Source: an uncultured Acetatifactor sp. (GTDB lineage Bacteria; Bacillota; Clostridia; Lachnospirales; Lachnospiraceae). Taken from it: a stretch of DNA of 64,000 nt. Both the position numbers and the translations under genes were made by a program. Location of the stretch: the NCBI GenBank assembly GCA_934436435.1, contig CAKSAN010000013.1, forward strand, positions 62,001 to 126,000, read 5' to 3'. Of the stretch, positions 26,136 through 35,266 are shown one piece after another (positions within the stretch are counted from its first letter, which is position 1; each line of letters starts with the position of its first letter). The notes under the pieces were generated by a model. That model worked only from the letters and a program-made list of their open reading frames with translations, was not told the origin of the DNA and made no database searches.

Positions 26136-27131
26136 ATGAAAAAGGTATTATCAGTAGCATGTGCATTATGCATGACAACAGCAATGCTGGCCGGATGCGG
26201 CAACAGCAACAATGCGGGAACTGCAGCCACCGGTGAAGCACAGAGCAGTGCAGCAGCCAGCACAGAGCAGGCAGCAGCTCCTGCAGACGCAGGAACCACC
26301 GCAGGATCCGATACCCTGATCGCTCTGATCACCATGGATTCTCTGGATCAGCACTGGGTAACTTTAAATGAGGGCGCACAAAAAGCAGCCGCAGAACTGG
26401 GTGTAACCGTTCAGTTCATGGCTCCCAATACCAAGGATGATGCACAGCAGATCGAGTGTGTCAATAATGCAGTCAGTGCAGGCGCACAGGCTATTATCGT
26501 AGCAGCCAACGGCCCTGACGCTATCTCTTCCGCATTGAGAGAGGCAGCCGATGCAGGCGTTAAGCTGATCTACGTTGACTCCCCCGCAAACGTGGATGCA
26601 GAGGCTACTTTCTCCACCGACAACAATGCAGCAGGTAAGACCGCAGGCGAAGAAATGAAGAAGGCACTGGCAGATGCGGGTGTGACCAGCGGCTCCATCG
26701 GTATCATCAACGTAAATGCAGCAACCGATTCCTGTGTCATGAGAGAAGAAGGCTTCCGTTCTGCTTTCGAAGGAACCGATTTCGAACTTCTGGAGACCCA
26801 GTACGGCGAAGGTGATGCAGCAAAATCCCAGAGTATCGCAGAGAACTATATTACACAGGGCGTTGTAGGTATCTTCGGATGTAACGAAGGTTCCACCACC
26901 GGTGCCGGCAACGCTATCAAGGCTTCCGGCAAGGACAATGTGATCGGTGTCGGCTTCGATAAGTCCGATGCAATCCTGGGTCTGATCGATGACGGCTACC
27001 TTCTGTGCACCATGGCTCAGAACCCCGACGTTATGGGTTACGAGGGCGTTAAGGCAGCAGTGAAGGCCATCAACGGCGAGGATCTCGGCGGTGTGGTAAC
27101 AGATACCGGAGTATCCGTTCTGACCAAATAA
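26136..27131 (+). CDS. Sugar-binding lipoprotein (RbsB type)
   Basis: A 331-residue binding protein. Signal peptide ends in the lipobox LAGC; a low-complexity Ala/Ser/Thr linker follows (about residues 25-55), then a Peripla_BP_4 domain beginning LIALITMDSLDQHW. It binds a monosaccharide outside the membrane and delivers it to the permease; which sugar cannot be told (ribose, galactose or similar). AGGAGGG precedes the ATG. The terminator at 27170 closes the operon. Confidence 0.92.
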   Translation: MKKVLSVACALCMTTAMLAGCGNSNNAGTAATGEAQSSAAASTEQAAAPADAGTTAGSDTLIALITMDSLDQHWVTLNEGAQKAAAELGVTVQFMAPNTKDDAQQIECVNNAVSAGAQAIIVAANGPDAISSALREAADAGVKLIYVDSPANVDAEATFSTDNNAAGKTAGEEMKKALADAGVTSGSIGIINVNAATDSCVMREEGFRSAFEGTDFELLETQYGEGDAAKSQSIAENYITQGVVGIFGCNEGSTTGAGNAIKASGKDNVIGVGFDKSDAILGLIDDGYLLCTMAQNPDVMGYEGVKAAVKAINGEDLGGVVTDTGVSVLTK

Positions 27132-27169
27132 TGGCAGGTAACATCTTTTCTCTTCTATAAATATAAAAG

Positions 27170-27215
27170 TTCAACAGGAATATCCGTAACCGGCGGTATT
27201 CCTGTTGAATTGTAT
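27170..27215 (+). terminator. Terminator of the sugar ABC operon
   Basis: Perfect 13-bp stem (27170-27182 with 27197-27209) followed by TTGTATTT. Confidence 0.75.
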
Positions 27216-27280
27216 TTAGACAGGTGTTAAAATAAAGTTATATTTATGGGAAAAAAGACTAAAAAACGGGGCTAAAAAAT

Positions 27281-28855
27281 ATGTGGAAGGTAATGATCGT
27301 AGATGATGAAAAGCTGATCTGCAAGCTTGTTCAGGCACTGGTCGAATGGGACAAACTGGGGATGCAGATGGCGGCGCAGGCGGAAAATGCCATACAGGCA
27401 CTGGATATGCTGCAACAATACAGGCCGGATATTCTGATTACGGATATCCGTATGCCCGGAATGGACGGACTGGAACTGATCCGGAATGCGAAGAAAATAT
27501 GTCCGGAGCTGGAGATCATCATTATCAGCGGATATGCGCACTTTGAATACGCAAGAAATGCGCTTTCTCTGGGTGTAGGGAATTACCTTTTAAAACCGAT
27601 CAAACAGGAAGAATTAAACGCAACGCTGCAAAAGATCGGTGAGCGGCTGGAAGAAAAGAAAAATGCGCAGAGCATGGAAATGGCCGGACGCAGAGCAAAT
27701 GAGAGCGATGTCAATCGTCTTCGTCATGCACTGCTAAAAGATCTGGTGGAAGGGGCCTATAATCCAACTGCGGAACAATTACAGGAAAATTATTATTTTA
27801 AGGCAGAAGCGGATTGCTATCAGGCGGTAGTTGTGAAAGCCGGATACCGGATGGAGCAGATCAGTCCGGCGGCATTGACGGTGATTCGCGAAAAAACAAA
27901 AGAATTGTTTTATAACTGTTTATCCAGGAGCTGTACGGATTGCCTTTTCGACTATGTGAAGGATTCCGGCTACGGTATTTTGAACTTTGCCGGAAAAGAT
28001 AGGGATACGATACGAAATCAGCTGTTGGAATTTTTACGGCAGATGGAAGCCAACCGCCAGATGCTGGGACCGGTGAGATTTTCTCTTGCTGTCGGTGGTG
28101 TGGTGGAAGATGCGGAGCAGCTGACGGCATCCATACGGAAAGCGGAACTGGCCATTCGTGAGAGGATCGTGGAAGGCTGGGGAAGGCTGTTGGAGGAAGT
28201 TCCTCCGGCATCCGGATTATCCGTGCAGGATATTCTGGACCGCTATTGTAAGGAAATGGAGCATGCCATAGAAGTTCTGGATCCCGCAGAGGCTCATAAG
28301 TGCGGGGAAGAGTTAAAAAATACCGTAATAAATGTACCGGATGTCAGAGGACGGGAGATCCAGGAGATCGTGCTGGCGGCAGGCAGATTTTTTATGGTAC
28401 GGGTAAAAGCTACATCTACGGCTGCATTTGAAGAAAAATGCAGCCACTGCGGCTCTGCGGAAGAATTGTTCCGGGAATTGTCAACCTTGCAGGAAGAACT
28501 GATGGCGGAAGCATTGGAAGCCAGACAGGGAGAGACTTCCCGACCGATCCGCCAGGCCAAACAGTATGTACATAAACACTATGCGGAAAATATAACGTTG
28601 GAGGAAGTATGCGAACACGTAGGATTCAGCGTGGCATATTTCAGCGCCCTGTTCAAGAAGGAGACCGGAGAAGGCTTTGCAAAATATCTGACACGGGTAA
28701 GAATGGAGGAGGCCAAGAACCTGTTGCGGGATACCGGATTATCGGTGGCAGAGATCTGTGAAAAGGTAGGATATAACGACAGAAAACATTTTACCCATAC
28801 GTTCCATAAGATCACCGGAGTGAATCCGGCAGAGTATCGCAAATTGTACGGCTGA
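27281..28855 (+). CDS. YesN-type response regulator with AraC DNA-binding domain
   Basis: A 524-residue regulator: receiver domain at residues 1-120 (acidic VDDE, phosphoacceptor Asp in DILITDIRMPGMDG, Lys in LLKPIK), a long central region (about 130-415) as in the YesN class, and two helix-turn-helix motifs of the AraC family at the C terminus (ITLEEVCEHVGFSVAYFS and VAEICEKVGYNDRKHF). It is the first gene of a five-gene operon behind a sugar ABC transporter and probably switches that transporter or its own operon. The ribosome binding site (CGGGG) is weak. Confidence 0.9.
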   Translation: MWKVMIVDDEKLICKLVQALVEWDKLGMQMAAQAENAIQALDMLQQYRPDILITDIRMPGMDGLELIRNAKKICPELEIIIISGYAHFEYARNALSLGVGNYLLKPIKQEELNATLQKIGERLEEKKNAQSMEMAGRRANESDVNRLRHALLKDLVEGAYNPTAEQLQENYYFKAEADCYQAVVVKAGYRMEQISPAALTVIREKTKELFYNCLSRSCTDCLFDYVKDSGYGILNFAGKDRDTIRNQLLEFLRQMEANRQMLGPVRFSLAVGGVVEDAEQLTASIRKAELAIRERIVEGWGRLLEEVPPASGLSVQDILDRYCKEMEHAIEVLDPAEAHKCGEELKNTVINVPDVRGREIQEIVLAAGRFFMVRVKATSTAAFEEKCSHCGSAEELFRELSTLQEELMAEALEARQGETSRPIRQAKQYVHKHYAENITLEEVCEHVGFSVAYFSALFKKETGEGFAKYLTRVRMEEAKNLLRDTGLSVAEICEKVGYNDRKHFTHTFHKITGVNPAEYRKLYG

Positions 28856-28868
28856 GAGGGGAGAAGGC

Positions 28869-29933
28869 ATGAGACAGGGAAAACTGCGTTATCTGACATA
28901 TCGCACGTTGTGTATCTGGGGTGTTATGATCCTGCTTTTGACCGTACTGTTGGGGGATCTTCTGTATCGAAAAATGCAGGGAGAGAAGATCGGATGGTTT
29001 TTCATTATTATTGGAGTCTGCCTGCTGGTATTTTGTGTCTGGTATGCTGTTGTGGAGATCTGGCTGCCTTATCGGCGGATCGGAAAGAGGATCGGGCTTT
29101 TTCTGGACGGTTATACCACCAGCAATCTGGTGGGGGAGGATGGAATCCATATTTCTCCGGAACTGGAGGGGCTGGTCAGCAAAATGCAATACCTGATGCA
29201 GTCACAGGAAATGTTGAATCTCAATAAGAGGCAGGCGCAGTATCTTGCCTTGCAGAATCAGATCAACCCACATTTCCTGTACAATACATTGGAGAGTATC
29301 CGCAGCGAAGCGCTGACTGCCGGGCTGGTAAGCGTGGCGGATATGACGGAGGCGCTGGCCACCTTTTTCCGCTATACCATCAGCAAAGTGGAAAATCTGG
29401 TATCCGTGGAGGAAGAACTGCAAAACTGTATGACCTACTTTAAGATTCAGCAGTATCGTTTCGGAGAGAGATTGCAGCTTTCCGTAGAATGTGATCCCGA
29501 GGAAAAAGCAGCGATTTACAGCTGTCGTATCCCCAAACTGACCTTGCAGCCGATCTTGGAAAATAGTATCATTCATGGTACAGAGTGCAAACTGGGAACG
29601 GGACATATCCGGATCCTACTGGAAATGACGGAAAGCTGTCTGCTTCTGTGTATCTCGGATGACGGCAACGGTATGGAAGAGCGAAAGGTTGCGGACATCA
29701 ACGAGAGACTGCAAAAAAGCGGCGGGATTCTGGCGACCGGAGAGTCCGAGACCAAGGGCGGAATTGCGCTGGTCAATGTCAATAACCGGATTCATCTGCT
29801 CTTCGGAGAGGAATACGGGATCCATGTGTATTCCATGCCGGAGATCGGAACGGATGTGAAGATACGGATTCCCGCGATCTACAGTGACCGGAATCTGATC
29901 CATACAGAAGAAAGGCAGGAGAACTACCGTTGA
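28869..29933 (+). CDS. YesM-like sensor histidine kinase
   Basis: A 354-residue kinase with two N-terminal membrane helices (about residues 17-38 and 44-66) and almost no extracellular loop between them, unlike standard YesM kinases with a large sensor domain. The His_kinase domain carries NPHFLYNTLESIRSEAL (phosphoacceptor His), and the HATPase has LQPILENSIIHG and DDGNGM. GAGAGGGGAGAAGG precedes the ATG. Lacking an extracellular domain, it must receive its input from a partner protein; the pseudo-ABC protein encoded next, with overlapping stop and start, is an obvious candidate. Confidence 0.88.
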   Translation: MRQGKLRYLTYRTLCIWGVMILLLTVLLGDLLYRKMQGEKIGWFFIIIGVCLLVFCVWYAVVEIWLPYRRIGKRIGLFLDGYTTSNLVGEDGIHISPELEGLVSKMQYLMQSQEMLNLNKRQAQYLALQNQINPHFLYNTLESIRSEALTAGLVSVADMTEALATFFRYTISKVENLVSVEEELQNCMTYFKIQQYRFGERLQLSVECDPEEKAAIYSCRIPKLTLQPILENSIIHGTECKLGTGHIRILLEMTESCLLLCISDDGNGMEERKVADINERLQKSGGILATGESETKGGIALVNVNNRIHLLFGEEYGIHVYSMPEIGTDVKIRIPAIYSDRNLIHTEERQENYR

Positions 29934-31432
29934 TCAGGGAAGTACTGCGGATGGAGAAGGTGACCTACAGGGAGCAGGGAAGAATTCTCCTGGAAAACTT
30001 TAATATTACGGTACGAAAAGGGGAAGTATTCGGTCTGATCCCGGTCAATCATTATGGAATGGATGCTTTCCTGAAGCTTTTGCAGCAAAACCTGCCGCTG
30101 CATTACGGATATGTCTATTATCGGGAAAAACTGGTCAACCAATGGCAGAGACCGCATAACCGGACCAACCGCATCAGCATCATCCGTAATAAGAGCAGCC
30201 TGGCTGAGGATCTGACGGTAGTGGACAATATTTTCGTGTTGCGCAGAGGATTCCACAAGTACCTGATCCAGTCGGGAATGCTGGAACAGCAGTTGCAGCC
30301 GTTTCTGAAGGAGATCGGGGTTGCCATTCCGGCCAAAGCCTATGTAAGTGAACTGACGGTATTTCAGAAGTTTGTAACAGAGCTTCTGAAGGCGGTAGTG
30401 GCGGGAAGCCGCCTGATTGTGCTGGAAAATATCAGTACCTTTATCAGTGAGAGTGAACTGGAGGAACTGCACAGGATCATTCGTCTGTATGCAAACAAGG
30501 GCATTTCTTTTATTTATATTACAGCGCATTTTGAGGAGGCTACCTATCTCTGTGACCGGATGGCATTGATGGTCAATGCACAGATCATCAAAACATTTCA
30601 GAGTGGAGATCCGATTCCGGAGACTTTCCCGTTACAGAGCGTGGAAGAGTACGACAGATGGGTGCGCTCCCAGTTCCGGCAGAGGGATGCGGAGCAGGAC
30701 AGGCAGTCGGTGCTGATCATGGAAAATGTCCGGTACGGAAGGCTGCAGGATGTGACCCTCCGGATCGCAGTGGGGGAGTGTGTGGTATTGCAGGATCTGG
30801 ATAACCATTGCATATCGGATTTTATTGACCTGTTTCAGGGAGAACCTCCCGAAGCGGGAAGATTCTGTCTTGCGGAGGAAAAGAGGAAATCTCCGGAGAA
30901 CAGAGATCTGGCAGTGATCCAGGAACTACCCACGGAGACCATGCTGTTTTCCCATATGAGTTACTTCGATAATCTGTGCTTTACCATGGATCATCGCATC
31001 CGGGGAGTGTGGAGCCAGTCCGGGATTCGACGGAGCATCCGGGAAGAGCAGAAGGATTTGTTGGGAGAGGATGTGTTTGATACCCCGGTCAGGGATCTGA
31101 CCAGGCAGCAGAAATATGATCTGGTATATACAAGAGTTTTATTGCAGCATCCGCAGGTGGTATTATGTGTACAGCCGTTTAAAAATGCGGAAGTATCGGT
31201 ACGTAGCCATATATGGGAGCTGATGGAGCGGTTTTTGAAGAAGAATATTGCGGTAGTGATTCTGGCGGTAAATCTGGCGGATTCTCTGGCACTGGCAGAC
31301 CGGCTGGTGCGGATCCGGGACGGCCGGATACAGGAGATTTTTGCACAGAAAGACTTTTCGAAACTGCCCGAGCATACGCCATGGCTGCATTTATATCAAA
31401 AAAATTACGGAAGTCATTCGGAAGATACTTAG
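29930..31432 (+). CDS. Catalytically degenerate double ABC ATPase homologue (RbsA-like pseudoenzyme)
   Basis: A 500-residue protein with the two-domain layout of RbsA/MglA. In domain 1 the Walker A position reads GLIPVNHYGMDAF (no GxxGxGKS/T), the signature region VSELTVFQKF (no LSGG), and Walker B LIVLENIS (no DE). In domain 2, VVLQDLDNHCISDF replaces the P-loop, VRDLTRQQKYD the signature, and VVLCVQPF the Walker B. The fold seems kept (beta-strand spacing, D-loop and H-loop context such as FIYITAHFEEATYLCDRM) while ATP hydrolysis should be lost. TTG start overlaps the kinase stop (TTGA), with AGGAG 8 bases upstream. I infer a regulatory role, perhaps docking to the permease or kinase. Confidence 0.8.
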   Translation: MIREVLRMEKVTYREQGRILLENFNITVRKGEVFGLIPVNHYGMDAFLKLLQQNLPLHYGYVYYREKLVNQWQRPHNRTNRISIIRNKSSLAEDLTVVDNIFVLRRGFHKYLIQSGMLEQQLQPFLKEIGVAIPAKAYVSELTVFQKFVTELLKAVVAGSRLIVLENISTFISESELEELHRIIRLYANKGISFIYITAHFEEATYLCDRMALMVNAQIIKTFQSGDPIPETFPLQSVEEYDRWVRSQFRQRDAEQDRQSVLIMENVRYGRLQDVTLRIAVGECVVLQDLDNHCISDFIDLFQGEPPEAGRFCLAEEKRKSPENRDLAVIQELPTETMLFSHMSYFDNLCFTMDHRIRGVWSQSGIRRSIREEQKDLLGEDVFDTPVRDLTRQQKYDLVYTRVLLQHPQVVLCVQPFKNAEVSVRSHIWELMERFLKKNIAVVILAVNLADSLALADRLVRIRDGRIQEIFAQKDFSKLPEHTPWLHLYQKNYGSHSEDT

Positions 31433-31464
31433 GCTTGAAAACAATGAGAAGGGAAGGAACAACT

Positions 31465-32340
31465 ATGAGACTGGGAGCATTAGAAGCAGGCGGAACCAAA
31501 ATGGTCTGCGCCATTGGAGACGAAACAGGTAAAATATATGAGCAGGTGTCGATCCCCACGACGACACCGGAGGAAACCATTCCGAAGCTGGTGGCATATT
31601 TTCGGGATAAACAGATAGAGGCGTTGGGGATCGCCAGTTTTGGACCGGTAGAACTGGATCCTGCTTCTGAAAAATATGGTTATATTACGACGACATCAAA
31701 GCTTGCCTGGAGAAATTATGATTTTCTGGGCAACATGAAGGCAGCGTTACATTGCCCTATGGGATTTGATACCGATGTAAACGGTTCGGTACTGGGTGAG
31801 GTTACCTTTGGACAGGCAAAGGGTAAAAACTGTGTTATGTATCTGACGGTAGGAACCGGGATCGGAGCAGGTGTATATATGGATGGAAAATTGTTGCATG
31901 GCATGCTGCACCCGGAGGCAGGACATATCCTGATTACAAAACGGGATACGGATCATTATGAGGGAAAATGTCCTTATCATGGGAACCGTTGTCTGGAAGG
32001 AATGGCAGCGGGTCCGGCCATAGAAGCCAGATGGGGCAAAAAAGCAGTGGAACTGGCAGATTGTCCGGAAGTATGGGATCTGGAGGCAGACTACCTTGCG
32101 CAGGCATTGACAAATTATGTGATGGTACTTTCTCCGGAAATGATCATTCTCGGAGGCGGTGTCATGCATCAGGAGCAACTATTCCCATTAATACGCAAAA
32201 AGCTGATTACCTATATCAATGGCTATGTGATAACAGAAGAACTGGAGGATCCGGAGCATTATGTAGTACCTGCGTCATTGCATGATGATCAGGGCATCAT
32301 GGGATGCCTGGAACTGGCGAGAAGAGCATTGGAGGGATAA
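31465..32340 (+). CDS. ROK-family sugar kinase (fructokinase-like)
   Basis: A 291-residue cytosolic kinase. Nucleotide-binding motif GALEAGGTKMVCAIG at the N terminus, DTDVNGSVLGE with the catalytic Asp, TVGTGIGAGV, and the zinc-binding ROK cluster GHILITKRDTDHYEGKCPYHGNRCLEG (His and three Cys). Close to bacterial fructokinases of the ROK type that phosphorylate fructose or a related hexose. GAAGGGAAGGA precedes the ATG at 31465; a longer in-frame start lies inside the preceding gene. Within the operon it would phosphorylate the sugar that the neighbouring genes sense. Confidence 0.88.
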   Translation: MRLGALEAGGTKMVCAIGDETGKIYEQVSIPTTTPEETIPKLVAYFRDKQIEALGIASFGPVELDPASEKYGYITTTSKLAWRNYDFLGNMKAALHCPMGFDTDVNGSVLGEVTFGQAKGKNCVMYLTVGTGIGAGVYMDGKLLHGMLHPEAGHILITKRDTDHYEGKCPYHGNRCLEGMAAGPAIEARWGKKAVELADCPEVWDLEADYLAQALTNYVMVLSPEMIILGGGVMHQEQLFPLIRKKLITYINGYVITEELEDPEHYVVPASLHDDQGIMGCLELARRALEG

Positions 32341-32343
32341 TCT

Positions 32344-34197
32344 ATGCCTTTATGGAACAAAAGAGCGGTAAGCAGCGGACAAACAGAAGAATCATATAAG
32401 GAACAGCTACAATCCTTGAAACAGACTGTCAATAATCTGGGACTGGTATCCGAACAATTTGAAGGTGCGGCAGAGGGGCTGACAGAGTCCTCAGATAAGG
32501 TGGGACATGGCGTACAGGTGCTTGCGGAAGGCGCCTCAAAGCAGGAAAAAGATGTATTGCAATGCCGGAAAATAGCCGAGGAATTCACAGCGAAGATCAC
32601 GGATATGGATCAGGAGACTGCAACTATGCAGACACAGGTTCAGCAGATGCAGCAACAGAGTGATCTTGGCAGACAAAGAGTGGAACATCTGGGGAAAACA
32701 CAGGAAAAACTCAAAGGTTCCATGGATACGATCACAGAAGAGATTCGTACGCTTCTGGATAAAAATGCAAAGATTGAATCTGTCACAAGTGTTCTCTATA
32801 GTGTTGCCAAGCAGACGAATCTGCTGTCTTTAAATGCATCCATCGAGGCTGCCAGAGCCGGGGAAGCCGGAAGAGGATTTGCTCATGTGGCATATGAAGT
32901 ACGAAAATTGTCGGAGGAATGTCATAAGGCAAGTCAGAGTATCAATGCATCCATTCAGGAGATTGTAGGTTCGTTATCAAAACTGAAAGAGATCATGGAG
33001 GAATCCGATGCAGCTTTTGAAGCACAGAAAACTGCGGTAGGGGATACAATCTCTTCCTTTGAAAATATAAATCACAGTGTGAAAGAACTGGCAGAAGCGC
33101 AGGTCTTTTTCACAGAACGTATGGATGAAGTCAATGGGAAGAAGGAAGAGCTACTGGAAATCATGGAATCTATTGCAACAATCTCCGGTCAGGCATCGGC
33201 ATCCTCGGAAAACGTGGCAGGAATTACTGCAGAACAGAAGCAGAATGCCAGCCTTATGGGGCATGTATCCGAACGATTGAACAGCGAATTAAATCAGCTG
33301 AATGAAATCCTGGCTAATATACCGGTGGATTATGCACCGGTACAGCGCAGGAAAATTGCCATGGTATGGGATCTGGATGATCCTTTCTGGTATCCGGCGA
33401 CGAAACAGGCCTATCGCACTGCCAAAATTCTGAATTTTGATATTACGGTATTTGCACCTAAGGGAAGAGGAGAAGCAGGAACTCTGGAAATGGTGCATTT
33501 TCTGGAAAAGGTGTTGGAGGAGCGTTATGATGGAATCTGTATCTCACCCATTGCGGATCTCAGAGTGGAAAAATTGCTGCAGAAGATGGCAGAGAAGGGT
33601 GTGGAGGTGATTTTCATCCTGTCTGCATTTGATAGTGTTCCCTATCGCACACTCATCGGAACTGACAGTTATCAGTGCGGACGGAGTACCGGAGAGGCTG
33701 TGAGAGAAGCCTTGGGAGCCGACGGTGCCGTTGGCATTATCAAGTGGAAGGATAACCTCATTGAGACTGTAGAGGACAGATACCACGGTGTTGTAGATGT
33801 TCTGAAAGAAAACAGAATTCCTTATTATGATATGACCGGTCCGGGAGAACCTACTGCTGAAGAAGCAACAAAATTAACTGACCGGCTTCTTACGGAGCAT
33901 CCGGATATCTCTGTACTGTGCGCTACAAATGTAGGATGGGGACTGGCTTTTGCCAGATATCTTAAGTCCAAAGGGAAGAAGGCAAAACTGATAACAGTGG
34001 ACTTCACGGATGAAGTTGGAGAATTCATGAAGGCCGGCTATGTAGATGCTGCAATTGCGCAGCGTCCGGAGAGCTGGGGATCCATGACACTAGAAAAAAT
34101 AGAGGCAGTATTTGAAGGACAGAGTATACCCAAAACCATTGACACAGGAACCTATCCGGTAACACCGGCCAATATCAGAATTTATGTGAAGGACTGA
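32344..34197 (+). CDS. Soluble chemoreceptor fused to a sugar-binding (Peripla_BP_4) domain
   Basis: A 617-residue protein without signal peptide or membrane segment. Residues 1-310 are a coiled-coil methyl-accepting signalling domain with the hairpin tip AKQTNLLSLNASIEAARAG and a strongly helical Gln/Glu-rich pattern. Residues 335-617 match periplasmic sugar-binding proteins of the Peripla_BP_4 type (start RRKIAMVWDLDDPFWYP, then DGICISPIAD, GTDSYQCGRSTGE). Thus the ligand-binding domain, normally outside the cell and N-terminal, is here C-terminal and cytosolic. GGAGG lies 8 bases before the ATG, inside the end of the ROK gene (3 bases between stop and start). It would sense a cytosolic sugar. 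Confidence 0.88.
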   Translation: MPLWNKRAVSSGQTEESYKEQLQSLKQTVNNLGLVSEQFEGAAEGLTESSDKVGHGVQVLAEGASKQEKDVLQCRKIAEEFTAKITDMDQETATMQTQVQQMQQQSDLGRQRVEHLGKTQEKLKGSMDTITEEIRTLLDKNAKIESVTSVLYSVAKQTNLLSLNASIEAARAGEAGRGFAHVAYEVRKLSEECHKASQSINASIQEIVGSLSKLKEIMEESDAAFEAQKTAVGDTISSFENINHSVKELAEAQVFFTERMDEVNGKKEELLEIMESIATISGQASASSENVAGITAEQKQNASLMGHVSERLNSELNQLNEILANIPVDYAPVQRRKIAMVWDLDDPFWYPATKQAYRTAKILNFDITVFAPKGRGEAGTLEMVHFLEKVLEERYDGICISPIADLRVEKLLQKMAEKGVEVIFILSAFDSVPYRTLIGTDSYQCGRSTGEAVREALGADGAVGIIKWKDNLIETVEDRYHGVVDVLKENRIPYYDMTGPGEPTAEEATKLTDRLLTEHPDISVLCATNVGWGLAFARYLKSKGKKAKLITVDFTDEVGEFMKAGYVDAAIAQRPESWGSMTLEKIEAVFEGQSIPKTIDTGTYPVTPANIRIYVKD

Positions 34198-35051
34198 TCC
34201 CGTTTCTTGCGGTATTGCAGCGGCGACATCCGAAAAGAAGCGTGAAAGCTGCGGATAAAATGACTTACATTAGAAAAGCCGGACTGCAGGGCAACCTCTG
34301 TAACCGGCAGAGAGGTACTCTCTAACAGATGGCAGGCATGGGTCAGCCTCAGATGCATCAGGTATTGCGTCAGAGTCAGATGAAAGTGTTGCTTAAAATA
34401 GCGGGACAAATATTTCTCGGATAAATGAAATTGCTCTGCCAGGGTTTCCAACCGAAGGGGTTCCGTGTAGTTATACTGCAGATAAGTCAGTATCTCACGC
34501 TGCATCGGATCGTTCCTTTTGGAGCCCATCGGGTTAATGGTTCCGCAGGAAGCAATTTTTTGGATAAGTGACAACAATAAAATACGTAATCGGAAATGCC
34601 CGCCCAATGTATTTGGAAGCTGTCTGACAGACAGGATCTCACGGATGAGAGAAATGATGTCAGGACAGCTTTTTTCATGGGAAAGATTATGATGCAAAAG
34701 TAATTCATGGTTACGTAAGGGAAGGAGAAACTCCGTTTCCAATAGATCGTCCGTCTGAAAGGAAATAAATTCCAGTGGGAACAGCAGGGTATGATAGTCT
34801 ACACCCGGAATTGCGGAACCCATAAAATGAAGCTCACCGGGATTCACAAAGTAGACGGAGCCGCCGGCCGCCTCGTATTCTTCTCCTTCAATGATGATCT
34901 TAAGAGAGCCGGAGCAGACATATATGATCTCAACCTCCGGATGCCAGTGGACAGGAATCTGAAAAAAAGCAGGCATATCATGCAGGTGATAACAGCTAAA
35001 AGGAAATTCTTTTGTTCCGTGAATGCGTTCTTCTCTTAATTCAGGGTACAT
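34182..35051 (-). CDS. AraC-family regulator with cupin domain
   Basis: A 289-residue transcription factor: N-terminal AraC_binding cupin (about 15-150; HWHPEVEIIYVCSGSL, NPGELHFMG), C-terminal double helix-turn-helix (about 190-285; LRLETLAEQFHLSEKYLSRYFK and VTEVALQSGFSNVSHFIRSF). It probably senses a sugar and activates nearby carbohydrate genes. It converges with the chemoreceptor gene and overlaps its 3' end by 16 bases. Confidence 0.85.
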   Translation of the reverse strand: MYPELREERIHGTKEFPFSCYHLHDMPAFFQIPVHWHPEVEIIYVCSGSLKIIIEGEEYEAAGGSVYFVNPGELHFMGSAIPGVDYHTLLFPLEFISFQTDDLLETEFLLPLRNHELLLHHNLSHEKSCPDIISLIREILSVRQLPNTLGGHFRLRILLLSLIQKIASCGTINPMGSKRNDPMQREILTYLQYNYTEPLRLETLAEQFHLSEKYLSRYFKQHFHLTLTQYLMHLRLTHACHLLESTSLPVTEVALQSGFSNVSHFIRSFHASFRMSPLQYRKKRDQSFT

Positions 35052-35266
35052 AGGCAGGCCTTTCTGTGAAGTGGATCAGGGGATGTTATGGCCAGATTAC
35101 TATAAAAGTAGAAATAAGTCAATTTTTTGTGGTGAAAATGCAAGTTTTAGGAAAGATAAAGTAGTAATATGTAAAAATTGAAGGGACTATTCGGAATAGT
35201 ATTATGAATAGTTGTAAAATGAAAATGCAAATTTACAGGAACCGCAGAAAGGATATAAAACATACG

